Source of the DNA: Tetragonia tetragonoides
Taxonomy: Eukaryota > Streptophyta > Magnoliopsida > Caryophyllales > Aizoaceae
Reading direction: 5' to 3'
Length of the DNA stretch: 64,000 bases
Assembly: GCA_038025085.1 (NCBI GenBank)
Contig: CM076139.1
Location: 20,787,307 to 20,851,306, forward strand
Under the pieces are notes generated by a model. It ran no database searches, was not told the origin of the DNA, and was given only the letters and a program-made list of their open reading frames with translations. Below, one piece after another: positions 11,438 through 23,640 of the stretch. Both the position numbers and the translations under genes were made by a program. Positions within the stretch are counted from its first letter, which is position 1. Each line of letters starts with the position of its first letter.

Positions 11438-14050
11438 TTAAGTATTTCTCTTGTAGCCCTCATCACCACAAGAGCAAATACCATCCTTGAAGTGATGAAA
11501 TTGTTCGGTGTCCCTTACACAAATGTCTCTTCGAACAACGTTTGAAATAAACTTGACAGTATTATGACAACTTTCACACATATAAAGATTCTTTGTGACC
11601 CAGATTGGCATTCCAGGGGCAGAATTAATGAGCCCAAATGCAATGGCCAATCTTTCACTATGACCACAGAATACCTCAGCTTTTGAAGCATTCTCAGAAC
11701 TGCTTGCGGCCACATCAAGTCCGTCAGCTTTCGATCTCAAATAGAAGGCCTCCAGAACAGCATTTACTTGTTTTATTTCAGGGTGGAACTCATCATCATT
11801 GAGGAATGCATGTACTGTCCCCTTTACTTCTATCCAGCTACAGCCAGGATCAACAAGTAGGCCTCTCTCCCTCATTGTCTTTCTCACTCTAGCAAGTTCA
11901 TCCCATTTGCTGCATCCAGCATAAAGATTACACAAAAGAACATAATACCCAACACTTTGTTCATCAACCTCAAAGACATGTTGTGCTGCTACTTCCCCAA
12001 GCTTAAAACTCTGATGTATCCTGCAAGCATTCAATAAGGCCCCCCAAATAGCAGGATCTGGCTTAAGAGGCATTTTCTGAATGAATACATACGCATTCTC
12101 TAGATGTCCAGCACGACCAAGCAAATCCACTATGCAAGCATAATGCTTCAGATTTGGAGAAACATGGTACTTGTTTTTCATATTGTCAAAGTACTCCAAC
12201 CCTTCGGTCACCATACCAGATCTACTACAAGCACAAAGTAAGGATACAAAAGTAATTTCATCAGGTTGTACATTTGAAGCTATCATATCATGAAAGAAGT
12301 TCACAGCAAGTGGCCCCTGCTTCCAGTCTGCAAAACCAGTGAGCATAATATTCCATGCAGCAATGTCTTTCCACAAGCCATTAAATTGGTTCCATGCAAG
12401 TCCCATCCTTCCACACCTGACATACATATCTAAAATTGCATTTGGCACAAATCCATCAAAAGCTAACTGAGTCCTTAAAGCATAAGCATGGATCTCTTTG
12501 CCACACATTAAAGCTCCTATCCTAGCACATGCGGAAAGGGCTGCAACCAAAGTGATAGAATTAGGTTGTAATGTAAGTTTCATCTGTCGAAAGAAAAATA
12601 TGGCCTCAAAGCTCCTACTATTTTGGCGAAGCCCTGAGATAATTGAAGTCCAAGATATAATGTTCTTGTCACGAATTTGATGGAAGACTTCCAAAGCCTT
12701 ATCAATACATTTACACCTGGAGTACAGATCAATTAGCGTGTTAGCAACAATCACATAAGAAATATATCCTGTACTGTTGGCCAATTCATGAAGTTTCATT
12801 CCCATGTCTAAAAGATTTAATGAAGCACATGCAGCAATGGTACTAGCAATAGTGATTTCATCTGCTGAGATACCTGCTGCCTCCATTAATCTATAGGTCT
12901 CCACAGCCTTATCCGGAAAACCATTATCTTCATAACCTGAAATCATGGAGGTCCACGACACCATATCCCTGGACTTCATATTAGAAAATACCCTTTCTGC
13001 TTCCAAACAATTCCCAGTACCCAAATACATTTGGATTAATGAATTACAAACCGAAACTTCAACCACAAGCCCAGTGGTTATGACATACCCATGAATTTGC
13101 CTCCCTAACTTCTCATCTCCAAAAAGCTCACAAGCTGATACTACACAAGTCATCGTCATCAAATCCGGATCAACGCCAACTTCACGCATCAAAAGGAATA
13201 ACCTTAGCCCCTCTTCACCTTCCCCATTCTCTAAATACCCCGAAATCATAGCATTCCAAGAAATCCTATCCCTCTTAGGCATTTTATCAAACGCCAACCG
13301 TGCACTACTTACATCACCACATTTCACATACATTGTGATCAAAGCATTAACCACATCAATATTCAACCCAAACCCATATCTAATTACATGAACATGAACC
13401 TCCTTACCCCTTACCAAATCCGGTACGCCCCCACAAGTCCTCAATATACAAGGAAAAGTATACTCATCAGGCAGAACACCAACCCACAACATCCTATGAT
13501 ACAAATTCAAAGCCTCATCGAAATACCCGGCTTTAGCATACCCACCAACCAACACATTCCACGAGAACAAATCTCTATCCTCCATTTTGCCAAACACATA
13601 CCAAGCATCACCCAAATTCCCAAACCTCACAAACATACTCAACAAAGCATTCCCAACTCGAACCTCTAACCGGGTCCTCGAATCGCAAACATATTTATAT
13701 ACCCTCAAACCTTCATCAACTGCCCTTTTTCTTTCACATAGCTTCAACAAAGCCACAAAGACATCATCTTCAACATATAAATTTAACTCCTTTACAGAAT
13801 TTAGTACACTTAAAGCTTCATCTAAGCACCCTTTACAGCATAACTCAGTTATACGTGAGCTGAAGTTGGTTGTGTTATCAATTGAATTGGTATTAAAAAC
13901 AGACACATGTTGGAGTTTCCTAAGAGAAAAATGATGGGTTTGGTTGAGAAGAGAGAGAGAAACTGTTTTGGGTTTCTGGGTATTGTTGTGGAGAGGTTTT
14001 AGAGAGTCTGGGTTAGGATTAATTGGGAAGGTTTTAGATGAGACCGCCAT
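11438..14050 (-). CDS. ECB2: PPR protein, PLS-E-DYW class, ECB2/VAC1-like plastid RNA editing factor
   Basis: An intronless 870-codon ORF encodes a pentatricopeptide-repeat protein of the PLS subfamily with E, E+ and DYW domains. The N-terminal ~55 residues are rich in Ser, Asn, Thr and basic residues, as in plastid transit peptides. The repeats show the usual signatures ([60 protein letters not shown]). The DYW deaminase has the HSE zinc and catalytic motif at 797-799, the CxxC at 825-828 and the C-terminal CSC pair at 860-862. It ends [12 protein letters not shown] instead of the canonical DYW tripeptide. The overall text and the DEG ending match Arabidopsis ECB2/VAC1 (At1g15510), known to be needed for editing of plastid accD and ndhF transcripts; this comparison is from memory. 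The ATG at 14048-14050 gives a length close to that protein. It is the clearest host gene here and appears intact. Confidence 0.93.
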   Translation of the reverse strand: MAVSSKTFPINPNPDSLKPLHNNTQKPKTVSLSLLNQTHHFSLRKLQHVSVFNTNSIDNTTNFSSRITELCCKGCLDEALSVLNSVKELNLYVEDDVFVALLKLCERKRAVDEGLRVYKYVCDSRTRLEVRVGNALLSMFVRFGNLGDAWYVFGKMEDRDLFSWNVLVGGYAKAGYFDEALNLYHRMLWVGVLPDEYTFPCILRTCGGVPDLVRGKEVHVHVIRYGFGLNIDVVNALITMYVKCGDVSSARLAFDKMPKRDRISWNAMISGYLENGEGEEGLRLFLLMREVGVDPDLMTMTCVVSACELFGDEKLGRQIHGYVITTGLVVEVSVCNSLIQMYLGTGNCLEAERVFSNMKSRDMVSWTSMISGYEDNGFPDKAVETYRLMEAAGISADEITIASTIAACASLNLLDMGMKLHELANSTGYISYVIVANTLIDLYSRCKCIDKALEVFHQIRDKNIISWTSIISGLRQNSRSFEAIFFFRQMKLTLQPNSITLVAALSACARIGALMCGKEIHAYALRTQLAFDGFVPNAILDMYVRCGRMGLAWNQFNGLWKDIAAWNIMLTGFADWKQGPLAVNFFHDMIASNVQPDEITFVSLLCACSRSGMVTEGLEYFDNMKNKYHVSPNLKHYACIVDLLGRAGHLENAYVFIQKMPLKPDPAIWGALLNACRIHQSFKLGEVAAQHVFEVDEQSVGYYVLLCNLYAGCSKWDELARVRKTMRERGLLVDPGCSWIEVKGTVHAFLNDDEFHPEIKQVNAVLEAFYLRSKADGLDVAASSSENASKAEVFCGHSERLAIAFGLINSAPGMPIWVTKNLYMCESCHNTVKFISNVVRRDICVRDTEQFHHFKDGICSCGDEGYKRNT

Positions 14051-14385
14051 TTATGGAGAAAATTACAGAGCTCAAGTGATGAGCTTCTGGGGTTTTGTGG
14101 GGGTTTTGGATGAGGTTGCCTTTTAGAAGCAACCTGGTTGCTTAATGTGGAAAAATTCAGTGAAAAGAATGTTTGGATTGTGCTTATGTCTAAACGGCGG
14201 CAAACTTGTTGCCATAGATATTTTAATACAACAGAATTAAGGATAACTTAGTTTATCTATGGAAAAGAAAATTAAAGGATAACTTAGTTTATTTTAATTT
14301 AATTTTTGTGGATTTTTGAAAACTACTGTTTTCATGTCACTTTTTTGTTTAACTTTGATTTATTTTGGCGGAGTCTAGTAAAAAA
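14051..14385. other. 5' flank of the PPR gene
   Basis: Contains the presumed promoter and 5' UTR on the minus strand. No single TATA element can be chosen with confidence. No other feature seen. Confidence 0.4.
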
Positions 14386-14665
14386 TACTCCCTCCGTCCC
14401 TCCTTTACTTGGGCACATTCCTTTTTGGGATGTCCCTCTTTTACTTGGGCATATCCTTAATTAGTAAGAAAAAAGTGATGAATGTACTTATATGCCCTTT
14501 CTTTATTCCATCATTAGTTCCAACATGTGGGGTTAAGGAGTGGAGGAAAGAGAATGAGAAGGGGTGAAGGTCAAGGGTATAAGTGGAAAGTGTATGCCAA
14601 AATTACCTCCCATTAAAACCCGTGCCATTTCTATATGCCCAAGTAAAGAAGGGACGGAGGGAGTA
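14386..14665. mobile_element. Stowaway-like MITE
   Basis: Terminal inverted repeats of 28 bp begin CTCCCTCCGTCCC (14388) and end GGGACGGAGGGAG (14663), with one mismatch between arms. TA dinucleotides lie at both outer ends (14386-14387 and 14664-14665), the target duplication of Tc1/mariner Stowaway MITEs. The CTCCCTCCGT terminus is the well-known plant Stowaway end. About 276 bp, no coding capacity. Confidence 0.93.
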
Positions 14666-14829
14666 TACTAGAATGGATTGAAATGCCATTTTATTACATT
14701 AATCGAACTTCAATAAAATAAAAAATTAGGACATTTAGGTCACTTTATATAATTTTTCGATGAGATTTAAACAAAATTAAAGACGGGTCCACCGTCACTC
14801 CATACTAGGGACCAAGAACTTCAGTGGTG

Positions 14830-16060
14830 GATACAACAACGTTAAGATTCATAACGAGCCTAGCTATAACTCAAAGACTGCAAGTATGACTAATGGATGT
14901 CGTAACTCTATATTTATATGAGTCACTTGACACTGAAATGTATATGAAAGTCCTTGATGGACTCAAGCTGCGCAATACTCAGGGTCCAAAGACTTGAGAT
15001 ATGAACTCAATAAATTATTATATGGCCTAAAACAGTCAGGACGAATGTGATACAATCTCTTTAGTGAGTACCTCATCAAGGAAGGTTACAAAAATGATCA
15101 GATTTTCCTTTCTGTCTTCATCAAAAGAACTAGCATCGGACTTACAATCACAACAGTCTATATCAAAGACTTAAACATCATCAGAAACCCTTGATGAACT
15201 TGAGCGCACAACTAAATACTTGATGAGAGAATTCGAAATGAAGGATTTATGAAAAACCAAGTTTTGTTTTGGCTTGCAAATTGAGCATATTAGGGACACA
15301 ATTTTTGTCCACCAGTCAAACTACACTGAGAAGATTTCTATGGGTAAGTCAAACTACACCGAACTAATTCACTAAAGGTATTAGTGCAATCCTTGAAAAC
15401 CCAAGATGATCCATTTCCACCGAAAGAAGATCAAAGATACCATGAATTAAGTGTCATTGGAGCTTTGATGTACCTAGCAAACAAGGAAACAATACAAGAC
15501 TAATATTGCATTCTTCGTAAACCTCCTAGCAAGGTACATCAACGCCCCAATAAGGAGCAAGACACTGGAGCGGGGTCAATCACTTGCTTCGTTATCTACG
15601 ATGGACAATTGAATAACGTAAACTCTATGCCAATGATGCAAATCCTACTCTCATCGGGTGTACAGATACTTGATACTTCTTAGACCCTGCTCAAGCTAAT
15701 AAATCTTAATTCGGGTACTATTATGGCGATGGCCTGATCTCCTGGAAATACACCAAGCAGATCACATTGACCGCCACATCATCGTCAAATCAAGCCAAAG
15801 TAATTGCTCTCTATGAAACTGGAAGAGAATATGTATAGCTACGATTTATGATTCAACACATAATTAAAGAAAGAGTCTTGAAGACAATCAAATATACCCT
15901 AATAGTCATCTATGAATATAATACTGCATGCATAAGGAGGCTACATCAAAGAGGAACAAACGAAGCACATAAATACAAGTTCTTCTCTACCCATGATTTA
16001 GAGAAGGATGAAACAATAAGTGTAAACCAAGTCAAGATGTGAAAATCTCACAGACTTGTT
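14830..16060 (+). pseudogene. decayed Ty1/copia RT and RNase H remnant
   Basis: Translating across stops and shifts gives copia motifs in order: LYESLDTEMYMKVLDGLKL (RT, about 14915), YLMREFEMKDL followed by FCFGLQIEHI (about 15215-15290), HQSNYTEKI (about 15312), and RNase H strings such as FGYYYGDGLISW and TLTASSSNQAKVIAL (about 15715-15815). The YVDD box is degraded to an isoleucine-lysine-aspartate form near 15160. Nearly every 100 bases carries a stop or shift, so the copy is old. No gag or integrase is left. Confidence 0.8.
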
Positions 16061-16430
16061 CATAAAGTCGCGCCCACCCCAAAAATTTGATCGACTTGTA
16101 CATATGATTGGAATGCGTCGACATTGTAACTTATGCTAAAATTAGGGAGAGCGTTATATGCATTAGGACATTTTCCACCTTTTCGCTTCGTTCGGGTTTT
16201 TTATCCCATTGGATTGTTCCTGACAATGTTTTCAACAACAATGTGCGTATATCATAAAACGATAAGAAATTACCCATGTGTATTTATTTAAAGTGATCCA
16301 TTCGATGTGGAATGTTATAAGATATTACGAGAGGCATTAACAAGACATACTACGACTTTGTGAACGGTTGGGCGGCAAAACATTGAAAGTGAATAGATAA
16401 CTCATATGGATGGTTATTAGCAATCTTAAC
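16061..16430 (+). repeat. probable 3' LTR remnant of the decayed copia element
   Basis: A purine-rich run (AATTAGGGAGAG, about 16140) follows the pol remnant, as a polypurine tract should. The next bases (CGCTTCGTTCGGGTTTTTTA, then CCCATTGG) resemble the start region of many plant copia LTRs. The far end was not found. Confidence 0.4.
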
Positions 16431-16518
16431 TACCTAATGATAAAGGTATATATTGTTCATTTATCTATGAACGGGTTACAAAAAGACCCCAATTATGAAT
16501 GAATATTTATTAAGCTTA

Positions 16519-16801
16519 AATTGATTCATAAACTGAAGACTTTCTTGGAGCATTTCACTATAGTTCATGTTGACCATATTTTCTTTGCAAACTATTGTAT
16601 GAACTTAGTCCATGGTGGACCAAGGACACACGCAATATTAATAGAAACTATACGCACCAACTTGTAAATAAGAATGACGTAAAAGCACGCTAGTATGGTA
16701 TGTACTTATCGCCTACACCTCAAATCCACGTACCTATGTGTACATCTACCTCTCTCTTTCCTCCCTTCCACCCCCTCTCCTATATCTCTAATCCATTTAT
16801 G
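16519..16801. repeat. direct duplication, copy 1
   Basis: About 280 bases that match 16932-17216 at most positions, including TTCATGTTGACCATATTTTC and the tail CTCTAATCCATTTATG. A spacer of about 130 bp separates the copies. Content is non-coding. Confidence 0.85.
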
Positions 16802-16931
16802 CCTTGAGGAATGAAAAAATATCAATCCTGAGTCAGTGGTCGAGTCGTTTTTGGTAATTGACACTCGTCGCATTAGTTTCAATTCATATGTTACCGTTCA
16901 TAGTGAAGCTTTTGTCCTTTTTGATTCTCTC

Positions 16932-17216
16932 AAATCAATTCACAAAATTTAAGACTTTCTTGAAATATTTCACTATAGTTCATGTTGACCATATTTTCTT
17001 TGTAAACTCTCGTGTGGATTTGGCGCATGATGGAACAAGGACACACCCAGTATTAATAGAAACTATATGCACCAACTTGTAAATAATAATAACTTAAAAA
17101 TAAGCTGGTATAATATGCAATTATGGCCTACACCTCAAATCCACCTAGTTAGGTGGACCTCTACCTCTCTCTTTCCTTCCTTCCTCCCTCTCCCCTATAT
17201 CTCTAATCCATTTATG
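16932..17216. repeat. direct duplication, copy 2
   Basis: Second copy of the duplication, interrupted at its right end by the hAT-like element. Beyond that element the flank resumes CATTTATGCTTTGAG, matching copy 1 (CATTTATGCCTTGAG). Confidence 0.85.
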
Positions 17217-17459
17217 CAGAGACGGATCTATTTGTATTGGACTGGGGGGAAGGACCCCCACTAACAAATGAGCCCAACAATTGTTACATTATAACTCTAA
17301 GTGAGTGCCCCCAGCCCATAAGAAGTTGTGCCCCTTGTAGCCTTCATTCTCAAATGTCCATTCAAATCACCAAATTGGGTTAACACTAAGTAAGGTTTAG
17401 TGTATAATCTTTAAATTCTCTGGTAAAAAATAATTATTTCCATTAAATAAATAGCGTTT

Positions 17460-17740
17460 AACCAATTTCAGGTTCGATTTATTTTGGTTTCGGGTCATGT
17501 TCGGTTTAGGTCGGTTTGAATCGGTATGCATTTAGTTCGGATCAAATCGGTTTCAGTTATGAACGATTCGGTTTCGATTCGGTTCGGGTCAGATTCGGAT
17601 ATGGATCGTCATCGAGTCAATAACATTTCGATTTCGATTCAAATTATTTTGGATAATCGGTTCTACATCGGATTGCCACTATTCGGGTATATTCGGTTAC
17701 GGCTTCGGGTCAATCGGGTCGGATAATCGGTTTCTGGTCA
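17460..17740 (+). repeat. TCGGTTT/TCGGGT-rich low-complexity tract
   Basis: Repeated degenerate strings of the form TTCGGTT and TCGGGTC recur across the tract without a fixed period. No coding frame is convincing. Confidence 0.7.
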
Positions 17741-17910
17741 AGACTGCCAGGTCAAGTTGTTAGTTTCTTGATTTATTTCTTGCACAAATACTCAATCATT
17801 CACCTCTATAATTACTTGCTCATTTTGATTTAATGGCTTTTTTTGTGGGCAGCCATTTACTAGGGTTGTCCACGGTGGGTTACCCGTAACGAAAATGTGT
17901 TTTGGTACGG

Positions 17911-20039
17911 TGTAACACCCGGATTTTCTAAATAATAAATAAATAAAAATGACTAAACTCACGCCGAAAATCGGGCAGAGTTTCCTTTGTAAATAGACAT
18001 CCCAAGTTATCGACATTCTATAAATCTGCTTAAACAGAAAATACAACCAAAACAAACTTTACAGCGGAAGACTTTTAACCAAATCCGGAGCATCACTGTC
18101 ACACTCACTCATAGAATGAGTGCAAGGCAAACCTTACAAAACTCAATAAAGACCAACAAACTTTAAAGTTTTACAAATTACAAATGAATCAATCCAACTA
18201 ATATAATCAGAAGCAAAAAGAATAATCTTCTGGTCAGCTCACAATGATCATCCAGTAGTGATCTTCAATAAACCTGTAAGACTTACTCCACTCTACTCCT
18301 CCCATACGAACGAATTCCGTATAGGTTCATCATAGGTCCACCATTGAAGAAAAATGGACGCACACACACGTAACACAGAAAGCAACCAATCAGCTTTTGC
18401 TGAGTAACCAAACATTTTATCGAAACATATAATCATAATTCGATATATAGATCAAAGAGCTACAAAAAGATAATCAAGCATCAGCTCAGGTCAACTATGA
18501 CCTTAAAGTCACATAACATAAACCTTATTAGGCCCTTTAACTATAATCCCATAAGCTTGTCATACTAGCTCAAAACCAAGTACATGTGCCATTGCTCTCA
18601 GTCACTAACTCCTAGCCTCGACAATGTGGGAATGGAACTGGCGGTAAAACCCGCAGACTCAAAACCATTCCATAACTTGGCCATAGGCCCCATAACTCAT
18701 AACATATAGCCCGCAGGCTCTCAAAAGTCCACTCTCGGACCAATTCTCATAACCATGTAACCATTTCATAAAATATTGCTCATCACCTAAGAGTCAACGT
18801 CTTAGGCTACTTGCCCACATGTCTAGGACCAAGGTAGCTAATAACTTACGAGCCTCAAACCAAGATCATATATCGAAGTCTCGCATTCATATACTCATTG
18901 TAATTCCATTACCCATTCTGGGTCAATACTAGCACAACATTCACAATATGGCACGGGTTCCCAAAATAAGTAATCACAGTGTTCTCGGTTTAGTTCACAA
19001 CTATGGTATAATAGATATCTAACTCAATCTTATGTCAATCTCTTTCTACTAATCAATATAGCTCACGACAATAGTCACCACTCATCTATACACAACAAAA
19101 TTCAGTAAAACTATCATGTATGTATATAATTTAATACTAGTAGATCAGCCACACAACCAATAATCAGATAATTAACATAACATCATCCAATTAAACATAT
19201 GCAACTTGATAATCAAAATATCAGAATTCAACTTATAGCAATTCACATAACATTCATGTCAAGCATCCAATTTACACATAAAAAGGGGAAAATAACATCC
19301 AACTCCAACCAAATAGAAAGGGTTACCTCTAATTCAAGCTCCCAAGCAATTATGCATCATAATCTCTCCAATTAATCATCTAACATCTAGCATATATGCA
19401 TATATAATCAAATTAGAACTTAATAATCAAAACACTAAAAATCAGATATTGAAACAATAAATTTGGGGTTTAGGGTTTCTGTAATCAAACCCACGAAGAG
19501 GACGAACTGGGCTTGAATGGTGGCTTGGGCAAGGGTCGCGATTACAGGCGGTGGTTGACGTACAAGTGGTCGCCGGACTTCATGGCAGCAACCACACAGA
19601 CAGAGGAGAGAGAAAGGAGAACGTGAGAGAGAGGGGTATGCTTCCTTCATTCGACAGAACACAATTGACAACAACAATAAAGTTTTGATAGTAGCAGCGA
19701 AGTTTAGAGAGGATAGAGAAATTGAAAACGATGGTGGTGAAGGTCGTGGTCATGGAAATTCTTAGGTGTTGGTGATGCAGTTGTGCGTGGTTTTAGAGGA
19801 AGCAAAGAAATAAGGGTGAGAAGTTGAACTGAGATAATAAAACGAGAAAGCGGTTTAAGAAGTCTCAAGAAGAAATAAGAGGCGGTGGAAGAGTTTCTAG
19901 CAAAATGAAACTCTACTACTTTTTTTTTTTTATTAAACTATTAGACATATACAACTCAACTCCAAAAACTAAATAAACATCACCTTTTAAAATAAATAAA
20001 TTATTTTAGGAAAATAGTTTAAATATACGGGGTATTACA
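17911..20039 (-). repeat. 3' LTR (full length) of the short LTR element
   Basis: 2129 bases, TGTAACACCC to GGTATTACA on the plus strand. It contains about 540 bases (roughly 19440-20000) that the partner lacks. Elsewhere the two copies differ only at scattered bases. Confidence 0.9.
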
Positions 20040-20057
20040 TTCTACCCCCCTTAAAAA
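20040..20057 (-). other. polypurine tract of the short LTR element
   Basis: The plus strand reads TTCTACCCCCCTTAAAAA right after the 3' LTR, which is purine-rich on the minus strand. It is the expected plus-strand primer site. Confidence 0.75.
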
Positions 20058-20310
20058 GATTTTCGTCCTGGAAATCACTTAAACAACAATGCTAGAAAGC
20101 ATAAGGGAACAATACAAGACCTGTGGGTTATGGCCCACTAAATCAATCCATAACAAGCAAGGCACGCAACAATTAAGCACATGAGCATATATAGCACATC
20201 GAGCACATACGCATATAGCACATTGCATAAGTCGGCACGAAATAATGGACCCGAGACACTAAGACCGACACAAGCATATGAAGATGCTCGCGTCACCCAA
20301 AATCAAACCC

Positions 20311-20322
20311 GCTCTGATACCA
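20311..20322 (-). other. primer binding site (tRNA-Met type)
   Basis: The plus strand reads GCTCTGATACCA three bases from the LTR, the reverse complement of the standard TGGTATCAGAGC primer site. Confidence 0.88.
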
Positions 20323-20325
20323 ATT

Positions 20326-21915
20326 TGTAACACCCAGAATTTTCTAAATAATAAATAAATAAATAAAAATGACTAAACTCACGCCGAAAATCGGGCAGAG
20401 TTTCCTTTGTAAATAGGCATCCCAAGTTATCGACATTCTATAAATCTGCTTCAACAGAAAATACAACCAAACCAAACTTTACAGCGGAAGACTTTTAACC
20501 AAATCCGGAGCATCACTGCCACACTCACTCATAGAATGAGTGCAAGGCAAACCTTACAAAACTCAATAAAGACCAACAAACTTTAAAGCTTTACAAATTA
20601 CAACTGAATCAATTCAACTAATATAATCAGAAGCAAAAAGAATAATCTTCTGGTCAGCTTACAACGATCATCCCGTAGTGATCTTCAATAAACCTGTAAG
20701 ACTTACTCCACTCTACTCCCCCCATACGAACGAATTCCGTATAGGTTCATCATAGGTCCACCATTGAAGAAAAATGGACGCACACACACGTAACACAGAA
20801 AGCAACCAATCAGCTTTTGCTGAGTAACCAAACGTTCTATCAAAACATATAATCATAATTCGATATATAGATCAAAGAGCTACAAAAAGATAATCAAGCA
20901 TCAGCTCAGGTCAACTATGACCTTAAAGTCACATAACCTAAACCTTATTAGGCTCTTTAACTATAATCCCATAAGCTTGTCATACTAGCTCAAAACCAAA
21001 TACATGTGCCATTGCTCTCAGTCACTAGCTCCTAGCCTCGACAATGTTGGAAGTGAACTGGCGGTAAAACCCGCAGACTCAAAACCATTCCATAACTTGG
21101 CCATAGGCCCCATAACTCATAACATATAGCCCGCAGGCTATCAAAAGTCCACTCTCGGACCAATTCTCATAACCATGTAACCATTTTATAAAATACTGCT
21201 CATCACCTAAGAGTCGACGTCTTTGGCTACTTGCCCACATGTCTAGAACCAAGGTAGCTAATAACTTACGAGCCTCAAACCAAGATCATATATCGAAGTC
21301 TCTCACTCATATACTCATTGTAATTCCACTACCCATTCTCGGTCAATACTAGCACAACATTCACAATATGGCACGGGTTCCCAAAATAAGTAATCATAGT
21401 GTTCTCGGTTTAGTTCTCAACTATGGTACAATAGATATCTAACTCAATCTTATGTCAATCTCTTTCTACTAATCAATATAGCTTACGACAATAGTCACCA
21501 CTCATCTATACACAACAAAATTCAGTAAAACTATCATGTATGTATATAATTTAATACTAGTAGATCAGCCACACAGCCAATAATCAGATAATTAACATAA
21601 CATCATCCAATTAAACATATGCAACTTAATAATCAAAATATCAGAATTCAACTTATAACAATTCACATAACATTCATGTCAAGCATCCAATTTACACATA
21701 AAAAGGGAAAAATAACATCCATCTCCAACCGAATAGAAAGGGTTACCTCTAATTCAAGCTCCTACGCAATTATGCATGATAATCTCTCCAATTAATCATC
21801 TAACATCTAGCATATATGCATATATAATCAAATTAGAACTTAATAATCAAAACACTAAAAATCATATATAAATAAATTATTTTAGGAAAATAGTTTAAAT
21901 ATACGGGGTATTACA
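20326..21915 (-). repeat. 5' LTR (internally deleted) of the short LTR element
   Basis: 1590 bases. It runs parallel to the other LTR until about 21865, then jumps to the last ~50 bases, so it carries a deletion of about 540 bases. Confidence 0.9.
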
Positions 21916-22072
21916 TACGATAACCAAAAATATCGATTCGTCATTTCTTCAAACCGATACCGTACCGAAAATACATGTGAAATTTAATGACAATTAATAT
22001 TTTAAAAGTAATTATATTAATTATAAAGTGCCCCCTGTGAAATTTAATCTTGGATTCACCATTGCATTTATG

Positions 22073-23640
22073 CTTTGAGCTCACCTAGTAAGGTAAATTC
22101 AAGGATCTAGATAATAATTTTTCCATATGCCACTATCACGTATCTCATCCACTTCTTCCCCAAATTTTTGGAAACTCTCAGATGTACCCAACTAGGTACA
22201 ACCAATCACTTGAAATGAGAAGTCTGACATGCGTTTCCATTTGGTATCAGCCCGTCCCATTCAACCAGCCTCTTTGGTGCTTGACGATTACATTTTCTAC
22301 TTCGTTTGCATTTATTTCGCTCTTCAGTGTGTTTGTTAACTTTTTTTTCTTCTCTCGCGTACTCTTCACTCCGAAATTCTCGAAAGTGTTGCTCGTTTCT
22401 CAATTTTCAATTTCATTTTTATGTTTTATTTTACTTTTTTGTTTCATGATTTGTAGTTGTTGGTCTTCTTTGCTCTATGTCTTTTTTTATTTATAACTTC
22501 TGTGGTTCTGATTTTCGTGAAACCTTAACATTTACATATTTTTTATTTCGGTTTTGTAGTTTTTCATTGGAGATTAAAGAGGAGCTTGCAACCAAAGAAT
22601 TGTGGTATAAATTATAATCAATTGAGTTTTTACTCATATAAAGATGTCGATAATTCTCCTAGTTTGAGGTATAAATCACTTCCTTTTACTCTTTTTTTTT
22701 TTGTGAATTTTTAATTATTTGCGTTTTTGTATTTTTGTGTTTTATGTATAATTGTGTCAAATGAATTTTACTATGTTTTGTTTTTTGAATGTGTGATTAA
22801 AGTTTGGTGTGTTTTTGTTGAATATGAGTATGTTGTGTTTGATATCTTGTTCTTTTATATGTCTAGATTTATCTATGAACAAAATTCTCTTTTGCTTTTT
22901 GAAAGTAAAAAAAATTAAAAGAAAAGGAAAAAGGCATTATGAATGTTTGTTTATAATTTCTTGATCTGGTGTAGTTTGTTTGACATGGTTAATTATTTTT
23001 TAGGTTTTCAATGAATTTCATCTTGATTTTGGACAAATTATAAGTAGAATCCTAATGAATATTTGTCTTTCCTTTCAACCAATGTTAGCTTGTGTTGCAA
23101 ATGAATTGAGCTGCATTTTTTTTTTTTTTATGAAATTCATGTAATAGAGAATGATCCACTATGTAGAATTTTCCACATTCATTACTCAAATCATTCATAG
23201 CGGTAAATAAGTTTAATTTACATGAAATTAAAGACCAATACTTAATCTTACATTTTTGTCCCAATCTAATCAGATGAAAGAGTAACATATTTTCTATGCC
23301 TTATCTCGGCCTAAAGTAACCTTATTCCCACATTAAATCGAGTGTTGTCAATTTAAAATCAAATATCACAAATAATGTTTTTTTCATTTGCTCTTCAAAG
23401 TTTGTTTACTCCAAAAATGTCAATGCACCAAGGATGGTTGTATTAACCCTTCTAAGTGCCATATATCACCCTATTTGTCCATGTAAGCTAGGTCCCTATC
23501 ATGGCCTTGATATTGGTTTGCAAAGTATGTATGTCCCTACTTTCAAGATGGAATCTATAAATCGATTTATTTCTCTTTTTCATCCACGTGCATAAAAGTA
23601 GAGGAAGAAGGAAACCAATTTAATTAGAAAACTCCCTTAG
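22073..23640. other. unassigned AT-rich sequence
   Basis: CT-rich stretches near 22150-22450 resemble a 5' UTR or promoter, but no coding exon follows on either strand. No element ends were recognised. Confidence 0.45.

Larger units (their letters stand above)
17911..21915 (-). mobile_element. short non-autonomous LTR element, minus orientation
   Basis: Two long repeats (17911-20039 and 20326-21915), each starting TGTAACACCC and ending GGGGTATTACA, enclose only 286 bases. The internal stretch has a C-rich run right after the left repeat (a polypurine tract on the minus strand) and GCTCTGATACCA just before the right repeat (a tRNA-Met primer site on the minus strand). Flanks read TACGG (17906-17910) and TACGA (21916-21920), an imperfect 5-bp target duplication. 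No gag or pol exists, so any movement would need proteins supplied by another element. Confidence 0.88.
17217..22064. mobile_element. hAT-like element with 8-bp target duplication
   Basis: CATTTATG occurs immediately before (17209-17216) and after (22065-22072) this block. The block starts CAGAGACGGATC and ends GGATTCACCATTG, giving short imperfect inverted ends (CA...TG, with the GGATC and GAATCC strings mirrored). An 8-bp duplication and CA/TG ends fit the hAT superfamily. Copy 1 of the flanking duplication shows the empty-site sequence. No transposase is present. The interior holds a TCGG-rich tract (17460-17740) and a nested LTR element (17911-21915). Confidence 0.65.

Noticed and set aside
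19435..19677. 80-codon frame in the long LTR
   Set aside because: Lies in the LTR segment missing from the partner LTR; no domain.
22182..22496. 104-codon Phe-rich frame
   Set aside because: T-rich composition explains it. No homology or splice support.
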